Source: Eumeta japonica (lineage: Eukaryota > Arthropoda > Insecta > Lepidoptera > Psychidae). From it: a stretch of DNA of 64,000 nucleotides. Of the stretch, positions 20,240 to 31,439 are shown one piece after another. The stretch covers positions 62,001 through 126,000 of the forward strand of contig BGZK01001404.1 in assembly GCA_005406025.1 (NCBI GenBank), read 5' to 3'. Position numbers and translations under genes: made by a program. Within the stretch, counting starts at the first letter, position 1, and every line of letters begins with the position of its first letter. Below the pieces are notes generated by a model. The model was not told where the DNA came from. It saw nothing but the letters and a program-made list of their open reading frames with translations, and ran no database searches.

Positions 20240-20805
20240 TTGGTGTAAGTTAAAGTACATCAGCAAAAGAGCGTACTTCTTGGGACTTTCGTCCTTACGC
20301 TGAGAAGCGCAGTTTTTCGGTAATTACTCAAAAACGGTATATTCGTTCAAGTTCAAAATAATTTTCGTTGGAAGTATTTATTAAGCGCTACCTCCGTAAT
20401 GTTTTCCTATTTTTTGGACTACGGTTTAATAAAATAGAAGGGGGGGGAGGACAATCTGCAATTTTCGAAGCAGTATTTCCGAAATTATTCACATAATCAG
20501 AAAAAATGCTTGAAAACCTTAAATTATATTTTAAAATACTGTTGAAATGTGTCCCACGTTGATGTTACATAAAAAAATTTTTTCAGCTTCTGTTACATGA
20601 ATGAAGTGCCCCCTCTAGACATTTTTATTTTTGTTATTTAACTACCAAACTAAGTATCGGCTTATACAAGATACCTGCACTATTAATATCATCAATATAC
20701 GTCTTGTAGTTTCTGAATAAAATACCCGTGACATATGGATGGACAGACATGACGAATCTATAAGGGTTCCGTTTTTGCCATTTTGGCTCAAACCCTAAAA
20801 AATCA
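20240..20805 (+). repeat. REP-A dispersed repeat, copy 3
   Basis: Direct copy of 15410-15957. It shares the TATTTATTAAGCGCTACCTC block, a poly-G run (20448-20455) where copy 1 has GGCGGGAGGGG, and TGCCCCCTCTAGACATTTTT. It also has the terminal AAGGGTTCCGTTTTTGCCAT. Non-coding. Confidence 0.7.
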
Positions 20806-21394
20806 GCGTCAAAACAATATTTATCAACTAGATATTTATAAATTACAAATTCTTTCTAATATTAAAACTAAATACCGGACGAGTGCGAATAGTATTCGAG
20901 TCCTGAAGGTACCGTGCAAACTTAATTATACATAACAATAATATAAATTCTCGTCTATTTTCTAAAAGACTAGGCAGAGACTATGGATTTCAACGTGCTA
21001 CAATCTTTACATATCTTCCTGCTTTGCTGACATCTATCAATCTGGCTCTGAGTTAAAATTGGACTAATAGGTTTTTCTCGTTTTCGTTATCATAAGGTCG
21101 GTAGTATACTTTAGTGTCTAGAGTGTCATCTATCGAGCTTTAGGCTGTCCGCATACATTGACTTTCCGCATTCGTTTACCGCATTCGTTTTCTAGAATGC
21201 TTCAAATCTGTACAATATGCATGACTACCGCAAACTTCGTTTTTTTTTCAAACTGAAAAAAATGTGTACGTACCTTTCGAATGCCAGCCCCCGCGTTCAG
21301 AGAAACCTTTTGAAAAAACTCAACGACGTAATATGCAACGCACCCTCGCATGCACTTTGTACGCGCCGCCGCACACTCTTGGAAATGTCTGGAG
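20806..21394. other. No gene seen
   Basis: AT-rich. TTCCGCATTCGTTTACCGCA with a repeated CGCATTCGTTT unit occurs near 21165-21190. Overlapping short ORFs at 21202-21555 on both strands are not gene-like. Confidence 0.35.
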
Positions 21395-21630
21395 CACAAT
21401 TCTCGAAAAACCATACTTACGAAAAGTGCACGAACGATTTCTAAAAACATTCTACTAGAAACAAATAATCTGCAAAAGCTGTATTCTCGGAAGCAGTGGA
21501 TAACAATTTCGTGCACTTTTTGTATATTTATTAAAATTCCTGGAAACACTAGCAAATACTGCTAACTTCACACGTGATTCAGTAATAGATCCTAGTAAGT
21601 TCATCACGAACAGTTGAAACATTATTGTAT
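21395..21630 (+). repeat. Dispersed repeat REP-C, copy 1
   Basis: About 220 bp that recur in inverted orientation at 39552-39790. Shared stretches include AAAGTGCACGAACGATTTCT, GCTGTATTCTCGGAAGCAGT and GATCCTAGTAAGTTCATCAC. Identity is high by eye. No ORF, and terminal repeats are unclear; a non-autonomous transposon is likely. Confidence 0.65.
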
Positions 21631-22400
21631 GTGGTTTCTAATACTGTATAACTGTACTTTTCGACGTAATATCTTAGTAATATATTTTTTGTCAAGATAT
21701 TACATGTTCAATATTTTTATATATATAAATACAAAAACGTCCCTTAGAAAGACGAAGTCCTGCTGCGCACCTAACTCATCGGGCGGCGTCCTGCTCCGGA
21801 CTTGGACCGAAGCCCCCTGAAACCTTTGACTGTTTGGCTTCAAACTGGGATTTCAACAAAAAGAGTTATGGTTACTTTCCAGTTTATAAGTATTTTAAAC
21901 TAGGAAAATTTCACAAATATAGATGAACGATTTGAGATACCGACTAATTCAGATGTCGTTTTAAAAGTATTTAGCCTAATCGCGTAGAAGCACCTTTTAA
22001 CATTAAAAAATATTTTTGAGTCATAACAACGTATGCGACATATATCATAATTTCTACTACATATGTCCGCTCGTTGCACGTCTACCACTTTTTATTAGAA
22101 ATGGAACGTGTACAATTTTCGTGAATTTTTAAGAAGTGTTTGAAATTATTTGATATTTCGTATATTTTTGTTTACTGATAGTGTTACACGCTGTGCCTAA
22201 CGGACGTATATTTTATTATTAATACTTTATATCTATTTATCACGTATACCATTATGAAGTTCTTCAAATTTTTTGTTATTTACATCGTATAAAAATGAAA
22301 GAATTTATCTGTGTATCCTCGCCATTTTTCTTTCAGATTCTCTGAGTATTCAACGGATGTACCCAATACTAACTTTTCTTTTATTCTACATTGATAACAG
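21631..22400. other. Probable intron or intergenic DNA before the 22.4-kb exon
   Basis: No coding signal. A GC-richer patch at 21755-21820 is unexplained. The pyrimidine-rich tract at 22370-22390 leads into a splice acceptor. Confidence 0.35.
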
Positions 22401-22533
22401 AAATGCAATGTCCAATAAATCGTCGTCCTCGGTTATCCCGCACCAGCAGCTTATGTTCCGAAGGAAGAACAAACTGACGTCCGCGCTGGGCTCCCGGAAT
22501 TCCGATTCGGTATTCCGCATTAGGAAAATGAGT
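22401..22533 (+). CDS. Probable coding exon with N-terminal start
   Basis: This is the best host-gene signal in the window. A pyrimidine tract (CTTTTCTTTTATTCTAC) and AACAG end at 22400. The exon then has an ATG at 22408, an open frame of 42 codons and a GTAAGC donor at 22534. The peptide begins MSNKSSSSVIPHQQLMFRRK and goes on NKLTSALGSRNSDSVFRIRK; it is Ser- and Arg/Lys-rich with no membrane segment. About two thirds of third positions are G or C in AT-rich DNA, a strong coding sign. I do not recognise the protein. If the donor is skipped, the frame ends five codons later at TAG (22549-22551). An upstream ATG at 22403 is out of frame and gives 24 codons. Confidence 0.5.
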
Positions 22534-22554
22534 GTAAGCGGCCAGCCTTAGGTA

Positions 22555-23689
22555 TGAATCACGAATAGATGCACGTAGTAGTCCTAATTTATAAATACAG
22601 ACCGTGAAAACAGTTTTATGCGTAGTAGTCAATAATAGTATTTTGTTACGATCATTTGTTAAGAAATAAATTTCTTAGCTATGACAAATTACATGTTGTC
22701 TTATGGCAGTGAAGTTAAGAAATATTTATTTAGGCAAACGATGGTAATACGGTGTCAGCTCTGACCCGTGTGATGGACCGCAAATGCCACCAGAAGACTA
22801 TCTGATGTCGCACATTACTCAATAGCTTAATTTGATGCTGCGGTAATAATCAGTTACTAGTAGTTTTATTTCTATTTTATGGAATTGACAAGGGCCTGAA
22901 AAAGCATTCTTTTACATTTTAAGTATTTGCGTAAATGCTGTTGTGACTTATGACGTCACTAGATAATCGCTGCCGCCTGTAAACAGCATAAAGGGCGTTC
23001 TTTTAATTTTAAAAAGAAAGAAATATGACACACGTGAGATGCAGTCGACCTTTGCTCTATGCCGACATCAGATAGGGTATTATGGTGTCTATAATTTCGC
23101 ATATATTATGCAAAAAATACTGCAATAAAATTATTTACTTTATTAAAAATAGTAGAGTTTACAACATAAAAACAAGTTTTCCTCGTGGTGTTTTATTAAC
23201 ACTCTTTTTGAGAATATATTGTAGATTAACATTTCATAGTAAGTTATTAAAAGCCCGTAAATCGGAATTTCGTAGAAACTGTCTTACAGTCAATCGTTTA
23301 TTATAATAATAATTAATAAATTAATAAACAAACTAAAAAGTACTCTTTGTATTGTGATAACCCTGGCCGGTGCGTAGTCGGCCGCGTAGACCTGCGACGC
23401 GGCGACTAGTCGTCGACGTCAAGAGTCCGGTTACTGATAATTCTTCCTAGTACGGTGCTATTGCGTACGTTCAAATGGTCTACTTTAAAAGAACTAAATG
23501 CACACACAGACAGGCAGAAACACCGACTTTATTTTATACTATTTGGAGATTTAGTAGAGGGCAGAGTATCGATGCCCGGATCGTCGTGCTACTTTACGAT
23601 ACCATTAGTCGATATCTTGCTTATTTTATAACTTCCCAAACTATCGCATCAGGTATATTTACAGAATTCACCTAATACTGGGAGGTGCG
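22555..23689. other. Probable intron DNA, no further exon seen
   Basis: Nothing coding is convincing. A GC-rich patch (23365-23440, CGGCCGCGTAGACCTGCGAC) may be regulatory. Confidence 0.35.
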
Positions 23690-24200
23690 GGTGCACTACA
23701 CGTAATTCGTCCGTGAGCGGGCGGCGGCTCGGGCGCGACGCGCAACCCTCCTTTTTTGCAAACGTATGCCAATAAAATTACGATATGCGCTTTGTTCTCC
23801 CGCTGAAGTAAAAACTATTTTGTTTGATACGAAACGGTCGGAAAATCGCGGCGGGGTGCGGGGCGGGGCGGAACTTTTGGCGTTTATTTTTGTGTCGCGA
23901 CCTTTAGCTGCGAACGGGCCCGGATCGCGGCGTGCGCGTTGTGCCGGTGTCGTTCTCGTGCTGCGCGCGGCGTCACCGCTGCGATGTATCATACCGGAGA
24001 CACGACTCGCGTACTGGTTGTAGCAATAACAGGACGCCACTACGGAGAGATTGAACTATGAACAATAAACTTTTACAATTATCTATGTTTTAGTTATAAA
24101 CATATTCAAAGGGCTCGGTGAGTCGGCGATCCCGCGGTCGTCATGACGCCGATGGAGAAGGCGGCGACAGTTCCCAGCCCGCGCCGGCCTGAAGCAATAC
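23690..24200. promoter_or_regulatory. CpG-rich island
   Basis: GC-rich block with GGGGTGCGGGGCGGGGCGG (23855-23875), a GC-box-like run, and many CpG. ORFs run through it on both strands (23766-24023 plus, ATG start; 23696-24040 minus, GTG start). Neither shows a recognisable domain. A promoter or enhancer is the simplest reading. Confidence 0.35.
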
Positions 24201-24654
24201 TAGGAGAGAGTGCTCCTGTAACGGGCTGACGAAAAACCTGGCGTCGTGGCCGAATCAAAACCTGACGCCACGTGACGAAATGGTTTCCACCACTGGGTGT
24301 AACACTATTATGTGATTATTAAAATTATTTTTAATTCAAGTTATTTTTTACGATTTTCGCGCTGGTGACGTGCTAGAGTCATGCGCTATATCTGATTGAT
24401 AACAAGAGCAAAGGCGCTTGCCACTTTGATGTACACGTCACCGCACAGACGCATCTACGCTGCTATATTATGACTTTTATTTCGTGACGGTCGGTTTTTC
24501 TATGCCGACTCTCCATCCCTAAGCCTGCGTTAAGTTTGGCTGAAAAAATAAAATATGATCCTACACGAGTCATTCATGTACTGCGCAGTGCCTCAGGCGT
24601 GGTAACTAAGAGCCGAGGACCTACCTTGCTGCGTCTGTTGTATTTGCAGGAAAT
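24201..24654. other. No gene seen
   Basis: Mixed sequence without ORF or named repeat. Confidence 0.35.
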
Positions 24655-25065
24655 TTTATTGACGTGATAACGTCTTATAAATCGGTGAACGCCGGCTGCA
24701 CGCACGAAAAAGCATAACTCATTGTCACGTTCCGCCTGAGCCGAGCGTGCGAGCGAGAGCGCGGAACAATAGAGAGGCATGATCAGCCTAAGCGTTCGGC
24801 TTGTGACGCAACTATTTCTTTACTGTATAATTTAAATAGAAAAATATTTGAATTAACGAGTGCAAATAAATGTTAATTTATCGAAAACATTGTCATTTTC
24901 AATTAACTCCTTCTTTATATTATAGATAATAATGATATTCACTGATAATAATTCAATTAAATTCATAAAAGTGCATTTTTTCATCAATGTTTTCTTATGA
25001 CATTATCACGTAAAATATCGTCCATAAACTGACTTTACAGACAACCAATTTTCTTTATACAATCT
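24655..25065 (+). mobile_element. REP-B family MITE, diverged copy
   Basis: It starts TTGACGTGATAACGTCTTAT and ends TTTACAGACAACCAATTTTC, the same ends as the copies at 26115 and 41290. The interior differs strongly. Near 24740 it has the GAGCGAGAGCGCGG block. I recall this type as abundant in moths, where it is often mis-annotated as protein. No transposase is encoded. Confidence 0.6.
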
Positions 25066-26114
25066 TGTTATGCTCTTTTCTACTACAGTGAAAGTTTTTA
25101 AGGTAATTAGGATACTCCCGGGACGGAGTGAGGATGTATCCGAGAAGTTAAAAGACTTAAAATCCTCTGGTTTACATATTCCTCTTAATGACGCATGCTA
25201 GAATATTTTTTCGAATCATATTTGTCGTGAAAAATTTTTCTTATTATCAGACGTCGTCCTGGCTTGATTTTTTTTAATTGTGCCTGTGTCCTACGTATTA
25301 TCTATGATTCGAATCTTATTTTTTTTTGTGCTTTATTTCTTTAAAGTGGTGACCTTTCATGCCATCTACAAAATGTCACTATAAAGTAGTTAATATATAA
25401 ATTTGTGACATTCGAAAATTAACTTAGAAATGAGTCAAGTTCGGCGGCGCTGAACGGTGGTCATCAGCTAGTACGGGACAGACTACATTTAGTTTCGCGG
25501 ATAAATGTATCAAGACCGATTTGCTTCCAGGCGTTTTGACAGCTTCCATTATTTTTGTCGAATTGAATACAAATACAAAAAACCCGCTTGTAAGTTCTAC
25601 GTGGGTAAGTCTACGTATAAAAGGATTTTAGGGCAATTGGAAGAACAATTGAATTAATGTTTCAAACTGAGTTTATTAGGGACAGGGCGATGAAAACTAG
25701 GAAATGTAACGTAATAGGTAGACATTTAACTCCATGGTCAGGACCACGACTGCAGTCAGGAGCGAACCCGGTACTCTGTCGTCCAAAGCCGATGCTCGTA
25801 ACTACTGACCTGCCACCGCTCAAGCGATTAAAGCGTTAGAGTTTGCACAAATGGAAATATTCCAGACTTTTACAAGATACGGAATCGTCGTAGATAGCTA
25901 CAATTAACAATTTATTTTATCTATTGGGCGTAACGTTCGTATATCTACACAGCTTAGTTCATTTTTATTCGAAATAGGTATTATAAATGCAAAAGTGCCT
26001 AAATTTACCTAATTGAATGTTTGTTCTACAAACAAAACGCCCTACTTTGTAACTCAGTATAACTTAGGTAATAATATTAGCTCTAAACTGAATACAGAAT
26101 GAACAAAATAACAA
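25066..26114. other. No gene seen
   Basis: AT-rich spacer. A 60-aa ORF at 25657-25839 has a true ATG but no recognisable feature. Two GTAAGT sites near 25588 and 25605 lack an open frame. Confidence 0.35.
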
Positions 26115-26580
26115 TTTTTGACGTGACAACGTCTTAAATTAGGTTGCGGCTGGGAGTCACTTATGAAAAAGTGTAACGCTCGGTAACGTTACGATGAGTC
26201 ACCGAACGAGAGAGAGGCCCGCCGAATGCCTTGCGTCTCTCACTCAACTATGATCGGTCTGCCGCGCAGCACTAGAGGTGGTGCATAGCTTGCAAATGTA
26301 TTGCAAGTTATTGTATGTATATTTGTATATAAATACGTATGTATGTGTAAGGTAAAAATAAAATTTTGTTAATATGAAATTCAGTGCGAGATTCTTTGTA
26401 TAAATTAATGTTTTAAATATAATTCTTTGTATAAATAAATGTTTTAAATTGTTACTATTATTTCATCCTTCTTCCTACTATACGAATGAATATTCACATT
26501 AAAATGATTTTACCATTCAAAGTCGTTGTCACGTAAAACTTTCGCCCGTATACCGACTTTACAGGCAACCAATTTTTCTT
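26115..26580 (+). mobile_element. REP-B family MITE, intact-looking copy
   Basis: About 460 bp from TTTTTGACGTGACAACGTCT to GACTTTACAGGCAACCAATT. The left end holds the near-palindrome GACGTGACAACGTC, and the right part has GTCGTTGTCACGT near 26523. It is very similar to 41295-41705 and, inverted, to 40873-41293. It is non-coding and so probably mobilised by another element. Confidence 0.7.
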
Positions 26581-26825
26581 CTTTTATTTTGCTATCGGAA
26601 ATTTATATCATACGTATACTATGTTAAAATATATCAACAAATTAAGTTTGTTAACATGAAAGTAATAGACACAACTTATGGCAGAAAAATCGAAATAGGA
26701 CCACACGCAAAGCGCTAGCTTTCAAATAAAAAATAATTATCAAAATCGATTCACTCAGTCGAAAGTTATATAAAAAATACAGTTGAATCGAGAACCTTCT
26801 CCTTTTTAATTTTGAAGTCTATCAA
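26581..26825. other. No gene seen
   Basis: AT-rich spacer between two MITEs. Confidence 0.3.
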
Positions 26826-27002
26826 AAATAGGGGGCACTAAAATGTTGTACAATAACATTTTTGTAGCCCAGTTAATGTCGTCTGTTAGTACACAACCGA
26901 ACGAAGTCGGTAACTTCATTTACTATGCCCGACTTCGTTCAATTATGCACCAACAGATGCCATTAGTGCATATAAATCTCTGTAAACGAAATGACCCCTA
27001 TT
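26826..27002. mobile_element. Foldback MITE with long stem
   Basis: The ends are inverted (ATAGGGGGCACTAAAATG at the left, CGAAATGACCCCTAT at the right). The repeat continues inward to CGAACGAAGTCGG (26898-26910) and CCGACTTCGTTC (26929-26940) around a loop of about 17 nt. The inner 28 bp differ at five sites, all transitions, all forming G:U pairs if the minus strand is transcribed. A small-RNA precursor is possible; a MITE is the simpler call. Confidence 0.55.
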
Positions 27003-27550
27003 GAAAACGAAAACATAAACATCATTATGTCAAAAAACTTTGCACAATCATTTCATACAGTTCGAAGATACCAAATATTTATTCTAAAAGCTATGAGTTC
27101 TGTTAAAATTAATATTTATATAGTCAGGTCGGGAGAGCGGCTCACAATAAACAGGCACGTCTAGATGGTACAAACGAAACGGATCTACAACTTTTTTATT
27201 AAGGCTATCCTACTCGTATCTCTTAGTGTTAACTCGTAGTGACGCAAGCAACTCATTTATTTCTAAACACCTTTGAACTCGGACAGAGAGTGCGTGTCCA
27301 AAATGTTTAAAGAGAAATCGATCGGCAAACGCAAAAACGCCTCAGCCGGCTTATGCAACTGCCGGCGCCGGCCCCCGTCGCGCCCGCACCGCCGGCGGCG
27401 CAGCGACTTGTACGGATCCCTAGTTTTTCTCCGTATTTGATCATTTTTCGTAGACTGAATCTCGTCTTAAACAACAATTAGCATGTTTTACACGATCTGT
27501 CTAATAGAATGTTCATATTGCGTTCAAATTCTTATTTCGTGTTGCCTTAA
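27003..27550. other. No gene; short GC-rich island 27340-27415
   Basis: The island holds CTGCCGGCGCCGGCCCCCGT and CACCGCCGGCGGCGC. It may be a small regulatory element. The rest is AT-rich. Confidence 0.3.
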
Positions 27551-28014
27551 GGGGCCACCCATAAATTATGTCATACAAATTTTAGGCCTTTTAACCTCCC
27601 GCCTTTCCTCCACTTATCATTCTTGTTACACGTGGTGACACTTGTGAAAACCGTACCCGATGTAACGTCACATATTTTTAATTTTATATTTAGAAGTAAT
27701 TAAATTAAAGCAGCAGTTTTCCGATTTTATTTTATTTACATTTATAATAATCTTTAACAAAATTAACAATAAAGTCAATTTTTTAGATATTTTAGACAAC
27801 GAGCGATCACTCGGAGACGAATTAAACCTTATATATACATAGAGACCGAATTAATAATATTTCTAAGTTTTTCGTTTACATTTAAATTTTACTTTTAGTA
27901 TTTTGGATTTTGACATGTGATATCACAAATATTTTGACCTCTCTACCCCTTGTCACACATTGTCACATTTCGTTGACCAATCCCCCCAATTTGACGTAAT
28001 TTATGGGTGGTCCC
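27551..28014. mobile_element. Harbinger-like MITE with 23-bp terminal inverted repeats
   Basis: Left end GGGGCCACCCATAAATTATG (27551-) and right end AATTTATGGGTGGTCCC (-28014) are inverted copies matching at 21 of 23 positions. The flanking trinucleotide TAA occurs on both sides (27548-27550 and 28015-28017), the 3-bp duplication typical of PIF/Harbinger elements. The 464-bp element has no transposase, so it is non-autonomous. Confidence 0.75.
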
Positions 28015-28241
28015 TAAACGGTATGTAAACTAAACCAAAATAAAATATTTTTGATTAGGTAGAGATATCAATATGCATTATTTTTAAACTGACAGTCTAA
28101 AAGATGTTACTTAGTTCCTATGAGAAACTACATCTATTTCGAAAACCCAACATCCAACGTATTCCATATAAAAAAATAAGGCGACAGATTTTAACAATAT
28201 CGCTTAAAATAATTCTTGCCCTTTACAGACTATCAATCAAA
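28015..28241. other. No gene seen
   Basis: AT-rich spacer. Confidence 0.3.
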
Positions 28242-28463
28242 CTACCTATTACGTATGTACATTTTTTTGGAAAATGATTGCTTAAATAGACTTCTAAATT
28301 TAGTGCAGTGACCCTTGCTGCCGTCTGAACACACGAACGCTCCCTGTGAGCCGTCGCATAACCACAGTACAGAGACTGCGGCATAACCATCGGCGGGCCG
28401 GCCGCAGTGGCCCGAAAGAAGTGGGTCACGGGGGCGCCACGGCGCGGGCGCGGGCGCCGACAT
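28242..28463 (-). CDS. Candidate exon or ORF in a CpG-rich island, minus strand
   Basis: An ATG at 28463 (minus) opens MSAPAPAPWRPRDPLLSGHC and continues to DGSKG, then into an AT-rich Lys-rich tail (73 aa in all). Codons in the first 50 residues are G/C-ending, which suits real coding sequence, but the island itself is GC-rich so this is weak proof. No strong GT donor lies at the switch from GC-rich to AT-rich; AAGG|GTCACT near 28310 is poor. Unrecognised. It may be an N-terminal exon or chance. Confidence 0.25.
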   Translation of the reverse strand: MSAPAPAPWRPRDPLLSGHCGRPADGYAAVSVLWLCDGSQGAFVCSDGSKGHCTKFRSLFKQSFSKKMYIRNR

Positions 28464-29026
28464 CGGCGTCGATGCCTATACCCTACCACGTACACTTGCA
28501 ACCTGAAGGTCAGCGAACACTTAGACTTCATTCATTTGTATTGCCTTGTTTGGAGAAGAAATATTTGGAATAATTGATCTTGCAATGCGTGTGGACACCG
28601 CCGAAGTAATAAATAACTCGGAGCTCCGATGGCCATGCGTATTTCCGCTCGTCACTCGTGCGCAGACCGTGCGGGCTCAGTCGATATTGGGAAGCACAAT
28701 TTATTATTGTAATAGTATACAAAAAGAAGATTTATGGTTATTACTCTCGCATACAAAATAGTTTCTTTTCCAGTAAGTATATTATCAAACGGAAAATTAA
28801 CATTACATCAAACGATTTAACTAAACGCATAGTTCAGCTTTTCGCAAGCTTGTACGTGCATGTCATTTATAATGGACTGTTTTCCCCCAAAAGGCACTGT
28901 TATAATTTTAGAATAAAGGCCGAACAAACTGACAGAACTATCTATTTCATCCGTTCGAAGGGATGTAGTTGGACCTAAAACTACAATTACTCATAGTGAG
29001 TGCAACGCCGCTCTTTGAGTCCGTGC
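28464..29026. other. No gene seen
   Basis: A GC-rich patch at 28600-28685 is unexplained. Overlapping short ORFs lack domain features. Confidence 0.3.
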
Positions 29027-29076
29027 AGAAAGCGCGCCCGTCGGCGCCGGCGCCGGCGCTGGCGGACGCGCTTTCT
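29027..29076. repeat. 50-bp GC-rich palindrome
   Basis: Two 25-bp arms with no loop match at 22 of 25 positions. The outer arms are AGAAAGCGCG and CGCGCTTTCT; the centre is GGCGCCGGCGCCGGCGC. All three mismatches are transitions. It is an isolated GC-rich island in AT-rich DNA. Role unknown: regulatory site, hairpin RNA or recombination scar. Confidence 0.55.
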
Positions 29077-30689
29077 CCTACAAACAACTGGTTTCTGACG
29101 AGAGCGTGACTAGGGATGCAAAATATATAAACAAAAGAAAATTATTTTAATTAACCCCATGTTTTATACAAAAGAAAATGGTAATGATTTGTATTACATG
29201 AAAGCAGCATTTTCTGTAACTTCATATTGTATAAAAAAAACGACATCAAGTAAGAGTTGAACTTTACTACGTCTAGGTTTTCGCACCGACGAATGAAATT
29301 ACGCAAAATTAACAATTGCATAAGTATCATACAGATATTGTGCAAGTCCTTAAAAATTTAGAAATATTAATCCAGAATAGGAGCATAGATAAATGTTTAC
29401 TATTGAAAGCCGAAAATTTTGAATATCTAAAAAACTTCTTAACAGATTTTGTTGAAACCTAATTTCGATTGTTCTATTCATAAATTTTTATTACTGTAAC
29501 TTTTAAATACACGGTTCAAAAGTTAAGAGTGGCCGCCGGTTGCCGCCAGAACTTGTCTTTGCCTCCCGTTTCCAAAATCGTGTAGTTAAATTTAATGTCA
29601 ATAACATTATGTTAAAACATATTATTAATCTATATTCTATATGAAATGCCTAAAATAAATAACCTATTTATTTTGATGAGTATTAATACTGTGCTAGCAA
29701 AAAGTGTTCACAAATAAAAATATAAAATGAACACACTTTAACAAATATTTAGATTACAAAAATGGTTGTAGTACGTCAAATTTTGTAGATCTTTTTGAGA
29801 TCTGCAATTAAACTCGTCGTTAAAAAGCCCGAGAGATTCGTTGTTTTCACCGAGTGAGCAAAAGTTATGACTGGATTATTTATTATTTGTCTTCGTTAAT
29901 TACCTACCTGAGTTATCCATGTTTATCTTAAATTCTAGTGTGATGTTTTTGTTTTTCTTTTCTTGTTTAGTATATTTAAACACAATATTTACGATTAATA
30001 AAAGTATGTATCACGATTATCGAACTCACCGCTAATGATGGGGAAACAATCCTAGTATATTGCTTAAACTGAACTAAAAAGTTTTCAATAATAAATAACT
30101 AATTCAAAAAGAATAATAATTAACTTTACAAAAACATAAATCATAAAATTAAGTAAGTATATTATGTGATCGACTCAGATATACATTTTGGTTACTTATT
30201 GATCGGTTTGCTAAATGGAGCCCTCACGGGTAAAGTTTGCTAAATTGTTCTCTCTTTTGCGCTGTCTATCCAAGTTTTACTTTTAATTGCAGCTATTTTG
30301 TCTTGCCATCTAGTGTTTGGTCGGCCTCTGCTTTTAGACCTTTTTGTTATGTTTACCGTCAACCAGTCATCGCTTTACCTCGCCGCATAGCCGACTCATC
30401 TCCACTTCAGTCATTTTATAAAGACTAAGCCAACAATAACATTGTTTTTATTTCATGTTTTAATAACTTTTACTCTGTCTTTTAGTTTGATACTGAGGCA
30501 TCTTCATTTATTGCTTTGAGCAGATTAAATTTTTGTAAAGGTCTTATCAAATAAAAGATCAGTTAGGTCTTTGTACACATTATTAAGAAATGTGGTAAAT
30601 CTAAATGTGCATGCCTTAAGAGCTCATGACATACGTATGTTATTTAAATTAGAGGTTAATGATAATATATGAGCTTTTCACCAAAAATC
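29077..30689. other. Long AT-rich stretch, no gene seen
   Basis: Only small features: an imperfect hairpin TTGTAGATCT / AGATCTGCAA near 29785-29810 and a pyrimidine-rich area near 30240-30420. The 63-aa frame at 30237-30428 does not begin with a recognisable domain. Confidence 0.4.
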
Positions 30690-30930
30690 CTTTTTTGAAG
30701 TTCTTCAAAACTTCCCGAAGTCACTAATTAAAATTATTATACAATAATTGTTGTTAATATAAACGTATTACTAATTATATTAAAAATAACTTTGGAATTA
30801 ATTAAAAAATTTGAATGTAATTAAAAATATATAAAAAAAAACAAATTCTAAGAAAGATTTGAACCCGGGCACCCTACGCGCGCGACTTAAAGCTAAACTG
30901 TTGAACTAAATCGTAGAGATGATCTCCTGT
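30690..30930 (-). mobile_element. tRNA-derived SINE, minus strand
   Basis: Read from 30930 downward: an A box TAGTTCAACAG that fits TRGYNNARNNG fully (plus-strand 30898-30908), then a B box GGTTCAAATCT (30855-30865, 9 of 11). The spacing is tRNA-like and the GACTT-AAAGC phrase resembles an anticodon arm. The AT-rich body to about 30690 matches 42835-42985. These are pol III promoter elements of a SINE. Confidence 0.6.
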
Positions 30931-31439
30931 CGAAAATAGTTGTTATATTGTTGATATTACTACCGCCATCTGTTGACAATTACAGAAACATAAAACATTG
31001 ATTTCAATTTCCATTTCAGATATTTAAGCGAAATGGCAGATAAAAACATGAATAACTGCGAGTAAAAAAAATTCAATTACAGCTAATCCGTACTATATCA
31101 AGCTATGATTTTAAATACAGTTATTCCTAATCGATTAGTGATGAGTTTGAAAAAGAAAGTAAGTTTAAAAGTTAAATAGTTTTTTTAGTTATCGTGATTA
31201 CACGGGATTTTCAGGCGACAGTAGAAGCATACCTACGCTCACGCTGAAGGCATGCAATAACAAAATTTGGCAGCCGCATGTAAGAGATGATAGGATTGTC
31301 GAATCCATTACTATTTTTTTTGAATTTATAGGGAGCTGTAATTTAAGTATTTCATTGAGGAACCAAAGTTTTTCCCAAGTTGTTGATACTTTCTATTTAT
31401 TTTTTCTAATTTTCTTCTTTTCTTGAATTTCATACGTTT
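30931..31439. other. No gene seen
   Basis: AT-rich spacer. Confidence 0.3.

Noticed and set aside
24574..24780. 68-aa minus-strand ORF
   Set aside because: It reads through the left end of a REP-B MITE; such frames are common false proteins.
30840..30930. Functional tRNA gene
   Set aside because: B box has mismatches, arms do not pair well, and the sequence continues into a shared SINE body.
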